Below the pieces are notes generated by a model, which saw nothing but the letters and a program-made list of their open reading frames with translations, ran no database searches and was not told the DNA's origin. Of a stretch of DNA of 64,000 nucleotides, positions 19,334 through 27,170 are shown piece by piece (the first letter of the stretch is position 1; every line of letters starts with the position of its first letter). This DNA is from a candidate division TM6 bacterium SOIL31 (lineage in GTDB: Bacteria > Babelota > Babeliae > Babelales > Vermiphilaceae). A program made the position numbers and the translations under genes. The DNA lies in contig LDIY01000007.1 in assembly GCA_001468865.1 (NCBI GenBank), forward strand, positions 119,770 to 183,769, given 5' to 3'.

Positions 19334-20185
19334 TTAAGACGCTAACCAATTTTTAAAGCGCGTCCACCATGATGCTGAAGCTTTGGTTGGCCTTTTGATT
19401 TGTTGAACTGATCGCTGCTGTGCTTTTCGAGCTGGTTTTATAGGTGATGTTAGAGGGACCGAATCATAAAATCTTATTCTCTTATCCTCACCGGGCACAT
19501 AGTTTTGTCCGGTAAAAAATGGACGCATTTTTTTCACAAAAAATGGTCGTAAAGATATTTGTTTAGTTTCAAATTTTCGAGTACGAGGATTGAGCACTTC
19601 TGCTTGCACCGACACGCCAGTATTGAATTTACTATTAACAATGGCAGAGGTAAGAGTGTCCCATTTAATGCGAGCAACACTATCTTTTTCTTTTGAATGA
19701 GATGATTTTGTTTTTGCCAGTGCTGAATAGAATTTTTTAAAAAACTCAGCTTGATAAGCGCCAAAATTAGTAACATAAATGACAGCTTTTTGAGAGGCTA
19801 TAATGTATTCAGTATTGTTAGACGCAATATCAATAAAATCTTTGGTGCTTCGTAAAGAAAGATTGGTGGTGAGATCTAAAATTGCTTCTTCATAAAATTC
19901 TCGTGCTGCAGTAATTACTGGATGCGGTTCTAAGTATTTTTTTTTCGTCTTTAGGTCGGTGATCAAATCTCTTTTTCCGCCAAAATCATCGTACGTGCCA
20001 ACGTCTATTCCATGTGCTTCGCGAGATACAATAAGATATTTTGTACCATTGATGATAAACACAAGAAGAACGGATGCAGCTCCAAATGGATAAGCAGATA
20101 GTCGAGGCGCAGTATAAAGAGGGGCGGAAGAAAAAATAAGGGAGGTAAGAAGAAACGATACAACAATATTTTTTGTTTTTAACAT
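19334..20185 (-). CDS. Exported Nudix-like protein, divergent Nudix box
   Basis: Signal peptide MLKTKNIVVSFLLTSLIFSSAPLYTA; KYLIVSREAHGIDVGTYDDFGGKRD...AAREFYEEAILDL. Confidence 0.75.
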   Translation of the reverse strand: MLKTKNIVVSFLLTSLIFSSAPLYTAPRLSAYPFGAASVLLVFIINGTKYLIVSREAHGIDVGTYDDFGGKRDLITDLKTKKKYLEPHPVITAAREFYEEAILDLTTNLSLRSTKDFIDIASNNTEYIIASQKAVIYVTNFGAYQAEFFKKFYSALAKTKSSHSKEKDSVARIKWDTLTSAIVNSKFNTGVSVQAEVLNPRTRKFETKQISLRPFFVKKMRPFFTGQNYVPGEDKRIRFYDSVPLTSPIKPARKAQQRSVQQIKRPTKASASWWTRFKNWLAS

Positions 20186-20201
20186 AGAAAACCTCATATT
20201 T

Positions 20202-20879
20202 TTAATCATAGAATCTTATTTTATGGTTCATTTCTTGCCGGTATGCCTGATTCATAAAAAATGGTTTAAGTTGATGTACTAACCCGGGACGCAGTTGAAT
20301 CGTGGTAACAATCAATTGCAAGGTGATTGGATCTAGTTCTAAAGCGGGTAAGCTTATCCGATTATTTTGTACTGCGCGTTCCAAATCTTCCCATAATACG
20401 AGTGCTATACGATCTTTTTCGAGAAAATGAGGATCTGTTGTTTCTTGAAGGGCTTTATGGAAATTTTTTAAAAGCTTTTTTTTATAGTTTTGAAAATCGG
20501 TGATATAAGTAAAGCTTTTATTATACGCAAGGATTATTTCAACATGTGTTCTTGTTATATCAAGATAGTTTTCTACGTCTTTAAGGGTAAAGCCAACGGT
20601 CAATAATAAATTTGCTTCTTCAAAAAATTCTCGCGCAGCAGTTAAAAGAGGAGATTCTTCTCCTGGTTCTCTACCGCCTCCAAAATTATCATAACTTCCT
20701 TTGTGTCTTCCTTTTGTTTCTCTGCCAAGGATGACATATTTTTTTTCGTGGTGAAAACAAAGAGGAAGTACTGAAGCAGAGTGGAATGTATAAGCAATTG
20801 ACCGTGGAGCGGCATACAAAAAGGCCTCAGAAATACAAGAGGCAACAAGACACAAGAGAATATTTTTTATTTTTAACAT
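20202..20879 (-). CDS. Exported Nudix-like protein (tandem paralog)
   Basis: Signal peptide MLKIKNILLCLVASCISEAFLYA; near-canonical Nudix box GGREPGEESPLLTAAREFFEEANLLL. Confidence 0.78.
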   Translation of the reverse strand: MLKIKNILLCLVASCISEAFLYAAPRSIAYTFHSASVLPLCFHHEKKYVILGRETKGRHKGSYDNFGGGREPGEESPLLTAAREFFEEANLLLTVGFTLKDVENYLDITRTHVEIILAYNKSFTYITDFQNYKKKLLKNFHKALQETTDPHFLEKDRIALVLWEDLERAVQNNRISLPALELDPITLQLIVTTIQLRPGLVHQLKPFFMNQAYRQEMNHKIRFYD

Positions 20880-20981
20880 AGTAATTATTCTGTTTTTATT
20901 TGATTATCTTTAGTGGCAGTGTGGCACACTATAAAAGCAAATAGGAACAGTTTGATAGGAATTACTAAGTAAAAAGATGAG

Positions 20982-22364
20982 TTATTTACCGACGCAAAAT
21001 TCGCGAAATACCGCATCCATCCCTGCTTCGCTGATGGATTTACCGGTCAGCTCAGATAGAGTAGCCAAGGTATCATTCAGATGATATGAAATGAGTTCAT
21101 AGCGGGGGGTTTCGTTCAGCATGGTAAGAATAGTAGCAAGTTGTGTTTCAAGAGAAATGAGCGCATTAAAATGGCGTTGGTTGAGTAAGAATGGTGATCC
21201 GATAGCAGTAAACAAGGTAGTAATTTTTTCTTGGATGGCACTTTCTACTTGAAAGATGCTGTTTTTATTATGAATGCTGGTTGAATACGTTTTTTTAGTA
21301 AGAATGAGTGGATTACGCTCTTGAGGCAGATCAGCCTTGTTGTTGATAATAATAATTTTATCGCCATACGCGTTGAGCAATTCTTGATACACGGTGTTTT
21401 CTGCTTCAGATAGTTTATGTGAGCCATCAAACACAAGCAAAATGAGGTCTGCTTTGTGTGCTTGCTCACGTGAGCGCTCTATCCCCATCTGCTCGATGAT
21501 ATCGTTTGTTGTACGTAATCCTGCTGTATCAATTAATGTCCAATAATTACCGTTTTTATATAACCCGGCTTCAATAACATCGCGCGTGGTGCCTGCAATA
21601 TTTGTTACAATGGCACGCTCTTGATTAAGCAGCGCATTAAAAAGTGAAGATTTGCCTGCATTAACTGAGCCAATAAGTGCAATGCGGATACCATTTCTGA
21701 TCTGCTGCTGTTGATTGAAGGTTATTTTAAGCGCAGCGCTTTTGTGCAGAATGTGTTCAATGATTTCTTTAATTTGCAGATTAAATTCCATATTTTCTTC
21801 ATCAAGAAATTCAAAACTGGCTTCTGAAAGTGCAAGAGCTTTAATCAGCTGTTTTTCAATTGCATTGATCCATTGCGTAAAGCTGCCTTCAAGTTGAGAG
21901 AGCGATTGTTTGAGTGCTAGTTGAGTATTTGCATGGATAAGATCATTGATTGCCTCTGCCTGTACCATATCAATTTTGTTATTGAGCACGGCACGGCGAG
22001 AAAATTCACCTTCTTGTGCCAATCGGGCTCCAGCAGCAATGGCTGCATGAAGAATATTTTGAATAATGAAAGGATTATTGTGGCAGGTAATTTCTACTGT
22101 GTCCTCACCCGTGAATGTATGCGGTGCGCGCATCACCAAAAAAAGAACTTGATCAATTTGTTGAGCGTCTGCATCAATGACATGGCCATAATGAATAGTA
22201 TGCGTTGGTTGCGCACTCAATTTTTTATGATGAGGGAGTGCGCTGATGAGGTTTGCTACATCTAAAGCATTCTCTCCTGAAAGACGCAATAATGCAATTG
22301 CACCACTACCGCTTGGTGTGCATTGTGCAATGATTGGTTGATTGAGAGTAATGGGTGAAATCAT
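20982..22364 (-). CDS. mnmE: tRNA uridine-5-carboxymethylaminomethyl modification GTPase MnmE
   Basis: PIIAQCTPSGSGAIALLRLSGENA, GSVNAGKSSLFNALLNQERAIVTNIAGTTRDVIE, C-terminal FCVGK. Confidence 0.98.
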   Translation of the reverse strand: MISPITLNQPIIAQCTPSGSGAIALLRLSGENALDVANLISALPHHKKLSAQPTHTIHYGHVIDADAQQIDQVLFLVMRAPHTFTGEDTVEITCHNNPFIIQNILHAAIAAGARLAQEGEFSRRAVLNNKIDMVQAEAINDLIHANTQLALKQSLSQLEGSFTQWINAIEKQLIKALALSEASFEFLDEENMEFNLQIKEIIEHILHKSAALKITFNQQQQIRNGIRIALIGSVNAGKSSLFNALLNQERAIVTNIAGTTRDVIEAGLYKNGNYWTLIDTAGLRTTNDIIEQMGIERSREQAHKADLILLVFDGSHKLSEAENTVYQELLNAYGDKIIIINNKADLPQERNPLILTKKTYSTSIHNKNSIFQVESAIQEKITTLFTAIGSPFLLNQRHFNALISLETQLATILTMLNETPRYELISYHLNDTLATLSELTGKSISEAGMDAVFREFCVGK

Positions 22365-22379
22365 AAGTTCGACTAATTT

Positions 22380-23183
22380 TTATTCGGGACGGATCAAGAT
22401 AACCTTCAGATCCTTAATCTCTTGTTTATATTGATTACGCAATGAAGACATAATAAGATGCGCAAAGCTGCGGAATAATTGTTTTTCATGGGTTGCATCT
22501 GCAATCAAGGGTGCATTAAAAGTTAGCTTTAAATTTTTACCCGCAATTTCAGAGTTAAATGCAACAGTCTTCATATTCATTAAATCTAAAGTCTTTTTAA
22601 GCCAGTTATGAGTTGCTGCAATCATTGCATCATTCCATGTTGCAGGAATGCGGCGCGGCTTTTCTTCAGTTGCTGTTGTTGTTGCAGTGGTAGCGTGTAC
22701 CTTTTCTGCTGCATGTTGAGGGCGTGATGATTGCACTTTTGGCTGAGCTGCAGGACGAATTTGCTGCTGGCGCGGTTCTGGGCGTGGGGTTTGTTGCTTT
22801 GGAGCTGGTGTCGTGTCCGCCATAGCTTTAGCGGAGGAAGATGATTTTGGTTGCGGTGCAATTTTACGAAAATCTTCTTCCCTGTTCTCCGTTATGTCCG
22901 TCGTAGCCTTGGCAGAGACGGAAGCTTTATGCGAAGGAGAAGCGAAGGAGGAAGGACGGCATTCTTTTATTTCAGGACGTGGTTTTTGAGGTTGTTTTTC
23001 ATGAGTAATTGGTTTATCGCCAAAGAAGATACCAATTTTTGCTGGTTTGCTTGTCATGCCAAAAAAATTTCTCTCTTCTTTTTCAAAGATTTTAATGGAA
23101 AATTCTTTCGGTTGCTCTGCCTGATTCCATGCTTTTTCAATAGCTTTCATTATTGAAGATGCTTGTTCAATGATAGATTTCAT
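22380..23183 (-). CDS. Jag/KhpB-like RNA-binding protein with repeat-derived low-complexity linker
   Basis: Jag_N-like IKIFEKEERNFFGMTSKPAKIGIFF; C-terminal KH-like region; adjacent to mnmE as jag often is. Confidence 0.7.
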   Translation of the reverse strand: MKSIIEQASSIMKAIEKAWNQAEQPKEFSIKIFEKEERNFFGMTSKPAKIGIFFGDKPITHEKQPQKPRPEIKECRPSSFASPSHKASVSAKATTDITENREEDFRKIAPQPKSSSSAKAMADTTPAPKQQTPRPEPRQQQIRPAAQPKVQSSRPQHAAEKVHATTATTTATEEKPRRIPATWNDAMIAATHNWLKKTLDLMNMKTVAFNSEIAGKNLKLTFNAPLIADATHEKQLFRSFAHLIMSSLRNQYKQEIKDLKVILIRPE

Positions 23184-23294
23184 GAAATAACCCTGTGTGA
23201 AGATAAAAATAATTGATTCTTATTACTAGTATACTGTTTTTTAGAAATATTAACCAGTTTGGAAGGGGTCTGATGCCAAAAAGAGGGGAAAATT

Positions 23295-23370
23295 TGGAGC
23301 GAGAAACGGGACTTGAACCCGCGACCTTTGCCTTGGCAAGGCAACGCTCTACCAACTGAGCTATTCTCGC
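23295..23370 (-). tRNA. tRNA-Gly (GCC), CCA encoded
   Basis: Reverse complement GCGAGAATAGCTCAGTTGGTAGAGCGTTGCCTTGCCAAGGCAAAGGTCGCGGGTTCAAGTCCCGTTTCTCGCTCCA folds as a cloverleaf; anticodon loop TTGCCAA. Confidence 0.95.
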
Positions 23371-23433
23371 TTAAAGATCTGCTTGATAATATACTGTTAA
23401 GGTACCATGAGTGGAGTTTTTGTCAATAAAATT

Positions 23434-23478
23434 ACCCCATGCTTCATTAGAATTTCGCACGGGGACCCCGGCGGGGGG
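23434..23478. repeat. Dispersed intergenic repeat (CCCCATG...GGGGACCCCGGCGGGGGG)
   Basis: Same family as 15494. Confidence 0.6.
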
Positions 23479-23509
23479 AAAGAGCGTAGATTAAAGAAAG
23501 GATTAGTTT

Positions 23510-24115
23510 ATGGTGGATTATTTCATAGGAATAGTAAAAGAAACACATGATCAAGAAATTATTCTTGATATAGGTACGATGGGAATCGCCTTACAGGTAG
23601 CCCAAGGCAAGACTTTTATAAAGGATAGTACCGCAATAAAAGTATACAGTTATCTGCATTGGAATTCAGAAAATGGTCCGAGCCTTTTTGGTTTTGCGCA
23701 AGCAATTGATAGATCCATTTTTAAGGTTATTATCAGTTGTTCCGGGATTGGTCCAAAAATAGCACTCGCTATTTTAGCAGATTTAGGTGGGCAGAATTTT
23801 TTACATGCAATTTCCACCGGCGATGATCAAATGCTGAGCAAAGTGAATGGAATTGGCAAAAAAAAAGCAGAACAGATTATTGTACAGCTTAAACATAAAG
23901 TTGCAACGCTGATTGAAACAGGTGCTGTTGACGTGAGTGAGATGAAAGATGTTTCATGTTTTAATGATGTTTCTTTGGCGCTGCAATCATTAAATTATTC
24001 AAGGATAGAGATTGGGCGGGCGATGGAGTATGTAAGGAAAAATGCAAAAGATGATAAGATTACATTTGATTTGCTTCTGCGTCAGGCGCTTTCTTATCTA
24101 TCTAAACAAGTATAA
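23510..24115 (+). CDS. ruvA: Holliday junction DNA helicase subunit RuvA
   Basis: VDYFIGIVKETHDQEIILDIGTMGIALQV, LFGFAQAIDRSIFKVIISCSGIGPKIALAIL, VNGIGKKKAEQIIVQLKHKV. Confidence 0.95.
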   Translation: MVDYFIGIVKETHDQEIILDIGTMGIALQVAQGKTFIKDSTAIKVYSYLHWNSENGPSLFGFAQAIDRSIFKVIISCSGIGPKIALAILADLGGQNFLHAISTGDDQMLSKVNGIGKKKAEQIIVQLKHKVATLIETGAVDVSEMKDVSCFNDVSLALQSLNYSRIEIGRAMEYVRKNAKDDKITFDLLLRQALSYLSKQV

Positions 24116-24122
24116 GTAAAAA

Positions 24123-24150
24123 AGAACCCAGCTACATACTGGGTTCTTAC
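24123..24150. terminator. Terminator-like hairpin
   Basis: aagaacccagctacatactgggttctta between convergent genes. Confidence 0.7.
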
Positions 24151-24165
24151 TATTCGTGTAAAATT

Positions 24166-24900
24166 CTAATCAAGATCTAATATGTTATCATCATCTTCAT
24201 CGGCATATTGTGATTTATAAAGCTTATACCCACCGTAGGTAACTCCTGCAATCGTTGCGAATACAACCATGCGATTGAAGGTAGGAGTTTGAACAAACGT
24301 ATCTTTAAAGCATTCAAGATTAGTGATACGAGCAACTGAGTATCCAGCAATAAAATCAGCAGCGTTGCCAGCAGAGGTTAATGCAAAAACAAAAGGAGTT
24401 GCAAGTTTTGAAAATAAGCCTTTTTTGTCACCGTCAGCTTTTTTAGACTTTGGTGCGAATTTATCATTTATTTCTTTAAGTTCTTCTTCAGTTAACTCTG
24501 GCAAGTCGCTCGTTACATTCCCGATTGCTTTTTCAATTTGCTTCATCTTTATTGCATTTTCTTTATTTTTTTGTTTGCCAGGAAGATTGCCCTGTTTTTG
24601 TAAGAGATCAAATTGTTTCGATAATCTATCAATTTTTGCTTCTTCCATTTGTTTATCGGCGGCTTGGTCTTGTTTTTGAGCAAGACTAAGCTCTGCTTGT
24701 TCTTTAGGAGTATTGCCTCTCCAGCGAGAGATTGCATCATTAGTTTGGGTTACACCTATGGTAATCAGGCCTTCAATGCCTTTATCTATTAATTGGTTTA
24801 CAGCACGATCACTTTTGCTCTCTTTCTCTGGTTGAGCAGAATGAATAGAAGCAACGAATAGTAGTCCAAGTCCCATAAGTACGATTTGTTTATTTTTCAT
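24166..24900 (-). CDS. Exported hypothetical protein with C-terminal membrane-anchor module
   Basis: Signal peptide; C-terminus PFVFALTSAGNAADFIAGYSVARITNLECFKDTFVQTPTFNRMVVFATIAGVTYGGYKLYKSQYADEDDDNILDLD. Confidence 0.7.
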   Translation of the reverse strand: MKNKQIVLMGLGLLFVASIHSAQPEKESKSDRAVNQLIDKGIEGLITIGVTQTNDAISRWRGNTPKEQAELSLAQKQDQAADKQMEEAKIDRLSKQFDLLQKQGNLPGKQKNKENAIKMKQIEKAIGNVTSDLPELTEEELKEINDKFAPKSKKADGDKKGLFSKLATPFVFALTSAGNAADFIAGYSVARITNLECFKDTFVQTPTFNRMVVFATIAGVTYGGYKLYKSQYADEDDDNILDLD

Positions 24901-24918
24901 ATTTATCCTTGATTGGTT

Positions 24919-25947
24919 TTAAGAGCGCATTTGTTTATTTAAGTCTATTTTCATTTTTAATATTTCTCGTTTGTGATGTATTAATTTTTCTTTACTCGCA
25001 ATATTTTGATCAAAGCGAGATAAAAGTTTTTCATTTTCATAATTTCTAAAAACACGTGGACAGACCTTATTCAAAAGACAAAATCCTAAAACTTCTGATT
25101 GCATAACGCCAAAATCGATGCTAAAATCTGCAGCCCAATTTATAGCAGACTCGATAGCAATTGTGGGTTTTGATGCATCGCTTAAATATTTGAAAAGTTC
25201 GTCCATTTTTTGTCTGTTGCCTGGAGAATATTTGTCCGAATGCAATAAAGGAGCGATCTGTTTTGATTTGTGTATAGCAGTCAATTCTTCAAGATTTGCT
25301 TTTGGTTTATTCCGATTCAATACCTGATCAACCCATGTAAGATCATAATTGTGTTCTGCTTTAAATGCATCCCAAAGAGCTTTTATATCAGCAACATTTT
25401 GATCGGTAACACACAGAGCAAGATCGTTATTAGTTTTTAGATGCTGCAAAGATTCTTGAATTTTCTGGAGTAGGGTTTCTTTTTTTGTAAGACCCTGTGC
25501 TTTAGGACTATTCGGTGAATCATGCCATGTAAGTGCAGGAATAACATCCCATTTTTTGCCAACAGTTAAATCTGCAAAAAATTGAGTCATTTTTTCTTTG
25601 TTGCTGGAAACTTTATATTTATCTGGATGAGATAACAATTTTACTGTTTTTTGGAAAGATTTTTCCATTGTTTCTAGTGATTGAGAAGGATTATAGGTCA
25701 ATAAGTTGTACCATAATCTTTTTAGGACAGTCAAATCGTTTTGAGATATTGTTTTTTTGTTTTCATCATCTATTTTCAGCTGCATTAAGCTTCGTACAAA
25801 GGCTTCTTGTTTTTCCTTAATAATATTAGCAAGGAACAATTGAGCTGGAAAACTAGTGTCCGCTGCAGAATTCATTCCCAAAACAGTTATCTGATTACCC
25901 AAGCCAAAAATCGTAAAAATAAGGAAAAATTTTATTTTTGTGAACAT
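24919..25947 (-). CDS. Exported protein with two J-domain-like (HPDK/HSDK) repeats
   Basis: Signal peptide-like N-terminus; FQKTVKLLSHPDKYKVSSNKEKMTQFFADL and SKQIAPLLHSDKYSPGNRQKMDELFKYLSDA. Confidence 0.65.
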   Translation of the reverse strand: MFTKIKFFLIFTIFGLGNQITVLGMNSAADTSFPAQLFLANIIKEKQEAFVRSLMQLKIDDENKKTISQNDLTVLKRLWYNLLTYNPSQSLETMEKSFQKTVKLLSHPDKYKVSSNKEKMTQFFADLTVGKKWDVIPALTWHDSPNSPKAQGLTKKETLLQKIQESLQHLKTNNDLALCVTDQNVADIKALWDAFKAEHNYDLTWVDQVLNRNKPKANLEELTAIHKSKQIAPLLHSDKYSPGNRQKMDELFKYLSDASKPTIAIESAINWAADFSIDFGVMQSEVLGFCLLNKVCPRVFRNYENEKLLSRFDQNIASKEKLIHHKREILKMKIDLNKQMRS

Positions 25948-26393
25948 AGGTATTCTCTTAATTTTCTTCTCAAATTTTTTTTCTTCTGTGCTATCCGAGC
26001 ATTAGCTTCATTTATTTCTCGATCTAGTGCTTCTTTTTTTTTGTTTTCGGATATAATTTCAGCCCATTGTGCTCCTGCAATGCTTCCTAAAAGAGCAGAA
26101 CTCAAAAAAGCAACATCCACTGTAGTATAACTTTCTCTCGGAAATCCTATTTGTGGTCTTGTTAATGTAAACTCACTATTGCTTATCGTGAATGGGTTGC
26201 TTATAGACCAATCAAAATCTAAAGTAAAACCTCCACTAAAAGAAAAACCTCGATCTTTATTGTTGTAAATCACCAGCGGTCCATTACTTTCTTTTGAGGG
26301 AAAATGATGCGAAATCTCAATCGGATATGAAAGAATATTCGTTGTAAGTGAAAAGGTACATAAAATAGCAATCAAACCAAATATATATCGCAT
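25932..26393 (-). CDS. Exported/membrane hypothetical protein
   Basis: Signal peptide MRYIFGLIAILCTFSLTTNILS; basic C-terminus; overlaps neighbouring gene ends. Confidence 0.55.
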   Translation of the reverse strand: MRYIFGLIAILCTFSLTTNILSYPIEISHHFPSKESNGPLVIYNNKDRGFSFSGGFTLDFDWSISNPFTISNSEFTLTRPQIGFPRESYTTVDVAFLSSALLGSIAGAQWAEIISENKKKEALDREINEANARIAQKKKNLRRKLREYLCSQK

Positions 26394-26848
26394 TATTCTT
26401 CAACCAATTTTGCAGCAAGCCATGTTTCTTTTTCTTTCATGACCTTGTCAGTGCTTTCCGTGTAGTGGTCATATCCAAGAAGGTGGCAGATGCCGTGGCA
26501 CAATAAGGTGCGCAGGTGTTCATTGATTGTTTTATTTTCTTGTTCACATAATTCTTTGATGTATTCAAGTGAAATAATCAAATCGCCTATATTTTTATCA
26601 TCTTCTGTTTCTGCAATGATGGGTTGCCCTGCTTGCAAGTCTGGATGGAAGGGGAATGATAAAATATCAGTTGGTTCATCTTTGCTGCGAAAATCACGAT
26701 TAAAGCATTGGATTGCTTGATTATCAGTTAATAAAATACCCAAATCAAAATCCTCATAACCCATTAAGGTAAGGATTTTTTGGGCGTCTTTTTCAAACTG
26801 CTCCATGCTGAGGGCGGTGATGCATTCTTCGTTATTTATATTAACCAT
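26393..26848 (-). CDS. ybeY: Endoribonuclease YbeY
   Basis: HGICHLLGYDHYTESTDKVMKEKE (HxxxHLxGyDH); FRSKDEPTDILSFPF; EYIKELCEQ. Confidence 0.96.
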   Translation of the reverse strand: MVNINNEECITALSMEQFEKDAQKILTLMGYEDFDLGILLTDNQAIQCFNRDFRSKDEPTDILSFPFHPDLQAGQPIIAETEDDKNIGDLIISLEYIKELCEQENKTINEHLRTLLCHGICHLLGYDHYTESTDKVMKEKETWLAAKLVEE

Positions 26849-26894
26849 GATTATAACCCAACCTTATTTTTCTATGCTTCGACAGCGGCCTTCG

Positions 26895-26920
26895 TCCTTC
26901 GACAAGCTCAGGATGAGCGG
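26895..26920. repeat. CCTTCGACAAGCTCAGGA repeat copy
   Basis: tccttcgacaagctcaggatgagcgg; same core as copies at 10051, 33048, 55617, 58613 and 58708. Confidence 0.7.
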
Positions 26921-27170
26921 GCGAAGTAGGCTTTTCTGCGTATGTGGACCCCGCTAAAGACTTAGGGGTGTCGCATACGCTGCCAATTAGGCATTTTTTA
27001 CGATTTGTACTACTTTTTTTAACCCCATGCTTCGCGTCTCTGCGCATGTGGGCCCCTTAATAAGATTTAAGAGTCTGGCCTATGCTATACAAATTACATA
27101 TTTTACGATTTGTACTACTTTTTAGTATGACTAAAAACGGGTAAAAAGCAAGTTGGATACAGGGTTTAGC

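Noticed and set aside
19334-20879. Housekeeping MutT
   Set aside because: Signal peptides, an inserted or altered Nudix box and tandem duplication argue against a cytosolic MutT role.
23167-23355. 62-aa minus-strand ORF
   Set aside because: Overlaps tRNA-Gly; the translation (MVERCLAKAKVAGSSPVSRSKF) is the typical tRNA-derived spurious ORF.
26841-27047. Minus-strand 68-aa ORF upstream of ybeY
   Set aside because: Built almost entirely from dispersed repeat sequence (SPAHPELVEGRR is the translated GTCGAAGG repeat).
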